Source: Actinomycetes bacterium
Lineage (GTDB): Bacteria; Actinomycetota; Actinomycetes; Actinomycetales; Microbacteriaceae
Assembly: GCA_023386365.1 (NCBI GenBank)
Contig: JAEWJX010000015.1
Location: 1-8,163, forward strand
DNA: 8,163 nucleotides
Direction of reading: 5' to 3'
Below the pieces are notes generated by a model, which worked only from the letters and a program-made list of their open reading frames with translations, did no database searches and was not told the origin of the DNA. How positions within the stretch are numbered: position 1 is the stretch's first letter; every line of letters begins with the position of its first letter. Positions 6,579 to 8,163 of this stretch are shown piece by piece. The position numbers and the translations under genes are program-made.

Positions 6579-6597
6579 CCATTCGATTTCCGAATGG
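6579..6597. promoter_or_regulatory. LysR-type operator candidate (T-N11-A dyad)
   Basis: Perfect 7-bp inverted repeat CCATTCG - ATTTC - CGAATGG, centred on 6588. It contains T6582-N11-A6594, the classic LysR-type box. Its centre is 64 bases upstream of the predicted MFS transcription start at 6524, the canonical recognition-site position for an LTTR target. It also lies just downstream of the predicted lysR start (about +6 to +24), which would suit autorepression. Confidence 0.7.
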
Positions 6598-6603
6598 CTG
6601 CCG

Positions 6604-6609
6604 AGGAGG
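6604..6609 (+). promoter_or_regulatory. Shine-Dalgarno of lysR-type gene
   Basis: AGGAGG within GAGGAGG, four bases before ATG 6614. This is the strongest ribosome-binding site in the window, and it fixes the start over the in-frame ATG at 6518, which would lie inside the MFS coding region. Confidence 0.75.
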
Positions 6610-6613
6610 CCCG

Positions 6614-7456
6614 ATGTTCGACCCCGTGCTGCTGCGCACCTTCGTCGCCGTCGCCGACACCGCCAGCTTCACCCGTGCCGCCGAACTGCTCGGCATCAGC
6701 CAGCCGACCGTCAGCCAGCAGGTGCGCAAACTCGAAACCGCGGCCGGTCGCATCCTCGTCGCCCGCGACACCCGTGCCGTGCGACTCACCGACAACGGCG
6801 ACGCGATGGTCGGCTTCGCGCGCACCATCCTCGCCGCCCACGACGAGGCGGCCGCCTACTTCCTCGGCTCTGCGATGCGCGGTCGCCTCCGCTTCGGTGC
6901 CGCCGACGACCTCGCCCTCACCCATGTGCCGCAGGTGCTCCGCGACTTCCGGCAGCTGTACCCGCAGATCAACCTCGAACTGACCGTCGGGCAGAGCGGG
7001 CAGCTGAGCCGACGTCTCGCCGGCGGGCAGCTCGATCTGGTGTACGTCAAACAGGAACCCGGCAGCACGGAAGGCCGCACCGTGCGCCGCGAACGGCTCG
7101 TGTGGGTCGCCCACCGCTCACTGCGACTCGACCCGGATGCCACCGTGCCGCTCATCGTCTATCAGGCACCCAGCTTCTCGCGCGACGCCGCCATCCAGGC
7201 TCTCGAGTCGGCTGGTCGCACCTGGCGCATCACCTGCAACGTGCGGGAGGTCAACGGGGTGCTCGCCGCCCTGCGCGCCGGCATCGGGGTGGCCGTGTTC
7301 CCCCGGGTGCTGATCCCCGACGAGTTGACCGAAGTGACCGGCACTTTCGACCTGCCGCGCCTCGGCGAGGTCGACTTTGCGTTGCTGTCGAACCCGCGCT
7401 CCGCGCACGAACCGGTGGAGGCGCTGGCGAACGCCATCCACGCCACCGCGCGTTAG
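6614..7456 (+). CDS. LysR family transcriptional regulator
   Basis: A 280-aa LTTR, slightly short of the usual 290-330. The N-terminal winged helix-turn-helix is clear: LLRTFVAVADTASFTRAAELLGISQPTVSQQVRKLE (residues 6-41), followed by G-R-I-L-V-A-R and VRLTDNGDAMVGFAR (55-69). The C-terminal periplasmic-binding-like effector domain starts near 88 (GRLRFGAADDLALTHVPQVLRDFRQLYPQINLEL), with GQLDLVYVKQEP and AALRAGIGVAVFPRVLIPDEL as expected for the inducer-binding fold. It is a DNA-binding regulator in the cytosol; its ligand is unknown. It is divergent from the MFS exporter across 89 bp containing two overlapping promoters and a T-N11-A dyad, so it most likely controls the exporter and itself. 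Its TAG stop overlaps the TAA stop of the convergent adnB-like gene by four bases. Confidence 0.95.
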   Translation: MFDPVLLRTFVAVADTASFTRAAELLGISQPTVSQQVRKLETAAGRILVARDTRAVRLTDNGDAMVGFARTILAAHDEAAAYFLGSAMRGRLRFGAADDLALTHVPQVLRDFRQLYPQINLELTVGQSGQLSRRLAGGQLDLVYVKQEPGSTEGRTVRRERLVWVAHRSLRLDPDATVPLIVYQAPSFSRDAAIQALESAGRTWRITCNVREVNGVLAALRAGIGVAVFPRVLIPDELTEVTGTFDLPRLGEVDFALLSNPRSAHEPVEALANAIHATAR

Positions 7457-8163
7457 CCGAACGCGGCCCGCCACTTCGCCAGCAGCTGCTCCTCGGAGTC
7501 GACGTGCGGCGGTCGGATCACCTCGTCGTCTGCGACGAAGTAGAACGCCGCGTCGATGAGTTCCGGGTCGACGCCCGCCCACTGCGCGTACGCCAGCCGG
7601 TAGAGCGCCAGCTGCAGCTGCTTGCGCTCCAGGTCGGCGTCATCCTTCGGCGCCTTGCCGGTCTTCCAGTCGACCACCTCGAAGCGATCCCCGTGCCGGT
7701 AGACGGCGTCGATCTTGCAGATCACGACGCGCCCATCGAACGGCAGATGGATCTCGCGCTCCACCTCCACCGGCCGCAGAGCGGCCCACGGTGACCGCTC
7801 GAAGGTGGCTTGCAGGTCGGCGAGCCGCTCGGCGTCGACCAGGTCACCGGAATCATCGAGTTCGAACGGGGCCGCGTCCAGTTCGTCGGCGGCCCCGCCC
7901 GCACTGCCGTAGCGCTCCTCGACCCAGGAGTGGAACAGGGTGCCGAGGCGGGTGGCACGGTAGGGGCGCTCGGGCATGGGGCGGCGCAATTCTTCTGCCA
8001 CCGCATCCGGGTCGCTCACGTAGTCCTTGAAGGCGGATGCGGGGATGCGCACCGGCAACGGCACGGTGCCGTCGCGGTTGCGTCGCCGCTCCCGCTCCTC
8101 GAGCAGCAGTTCGGCCTCGCGTGCCCACGGGCCGGCGAGGGCGGGGGCGGCCGAGCGCACGGC
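7453..8163 (-). CDS. adnB: AdnB-like helicase-nuclease, C-terminal RecB-type nuclease domain (partial)
   Basis: Only the last 237 codons are in the window; the UvrD-like helicase part lies beyond the right edge. The domain is a PD-(D/E)XK nuclease of the RecB/AddA/AdnAB kind that cleaves single strands during double-strand-break resection. Counting from the first GTG at 8160: GTLFHSWVEERYG with the motif-I His77, CKIDAVYR with Asp151, VVDWKTGK with Asp164 and Lys166, and the QxxxY motif Q183-LAL-Y187. All catalytic positions are therefore present. No cysteine cluster of the AddB/AdnA Fe-S type is visible in this part. The LRRPMPERPYRATRLGTLFH stretch and the position next to the nudC-uvrD2 block favour AdnB over AdnA or a generic UvrD/AddA protein; that subunit choice is inference. 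GTG 8160 is not a start, since the frame is open to the edge. The stop overlaps lysR by four bases. Confidence 0.85.
   Translation of the reverse strand, partial: AVRSAAPALAGPWAREAELLLEERERRRNRDGTVPLPVRIPASAFKDYVSDPDAVAEELRRPMPERPYRATRLGTLFHSWVEERYGSAGGAADELDAAPFELDDSGDLVDAERLADLQATFERSPWAALRPVEVEREIHLPFDGRVVICKIDAVYRHGDRFEVVDWKTGKAPKDDADLERKQLQLALYRLAYAQWAGVDPELIDAAFYFVADDEVIRPPHVDSEEQLLAKWRAAFG

Noticed and set aside
6518..6613. Upstream extension of the LysR gene to ATG 6518
   Set aside because: It would cover both promoters and the operator, and overlap the exporter start. AGGAGG before ATG 6614 and the LTTR N-terminus fit the later start.
4207..6828. Minus-strand 873-codon open frame crossing the phosphotransferase-like and MFS genes
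   Set aside because: Its translation is Arg/Pro/His/Gly-rich with no family signature, and it runs out of frame with or antisense to well-supported genes. Such long shadows are usual at this GC content.
1..8163. tRNA, rRNA, CRISPR array, riboswitch, IS ends, origin or attachment sites
   Set aside because: No cloverleaf, regular spaced repeats, terminal inverted repeats, integrase/transposase coding or AT-rich iteron region was seen; nearly every base is inside a well-supported gene.

Overview
The window looks like chromosomal DNA from a high-GC actinobacterium, most likely a member of the Microbacteriaceae. The reasons are the very GC-rich third codon positions, the frequent GTG starts, two apparently leaderless promoters, and a DNA-repair neighbourhood (adnB, nudC, uvrD2, ThiF/TOMM-like gene) that recalls the mycobacterial Rv3202c-Rv3196 region. 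The family placement is an inference from sequence character, not a search result.

Layout, left to right. (1) 1-638, +: 3' part of a short-chain dehydrogenase/reductase, with an in-frame TAG at 18-20 that probably makes it a pseudogene. (2) 701-1546, +: an orphan protein resembling TOMM cyclodehydratase/leader-binding (ThiF/E1-like) proteins, with CxxC and CxC zinc-type motifs. (3) 1413-3122, -: a short UvrD2-type SF1 helicase whose 3' end overlaps the previous gene tail-to-tail by 134 bp. (4) 3116-4087, -: NudC-type NAD(H) pyrophosphatase that lacks any cysteine and so has no zinc ribbon; it is translationally coupled to uvrD2. (5) 4186-5181, +: a macrolide/aminoglycoside phosphotransferase-fold protein whose catalytic residues appear to be replaced (pseudokinase candidate). 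(6) 5187-6524, -: an MFS exporter of the MFS_3/EntS-like type. (7) 6614-7456, +: a LysR-type regulator divergent from the exporter. (8) 7453-8163, -: the C-terminal RecB-like nuclease domain of an AdnB-type helicase-nuclease, cut by the right edge.

Functionally there are two layers. The minus-strand adnB and nudC-uvrD2 genes belong to a DNA-end-processing and NAD-metabolism neighbourhood that is common in actinobacteria. The MFS/LysR pair between them looks like a self-contained regulator-exporter module. Its 89-bp intergenic region holds two interleaved divergent promoters and a 7-bp-arm dyad with T-N11-A spacing. The dyad is centred 64 bp upstream of the predicted leaderless start of the exporter, where a LysR recognition site is expected.

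All three convergent gene ends overlap or nearly touch (134-bp overlap, 5-bp gap, 4-bp overlap), and I see no intrinsic terminator, RNA gene, IS element or CRISPR array. The hexamer GGATGC/GCATCC occurs 21 times across the window and comes from unrelated codon contexts. No stretch over 300 bases lacks a gene.
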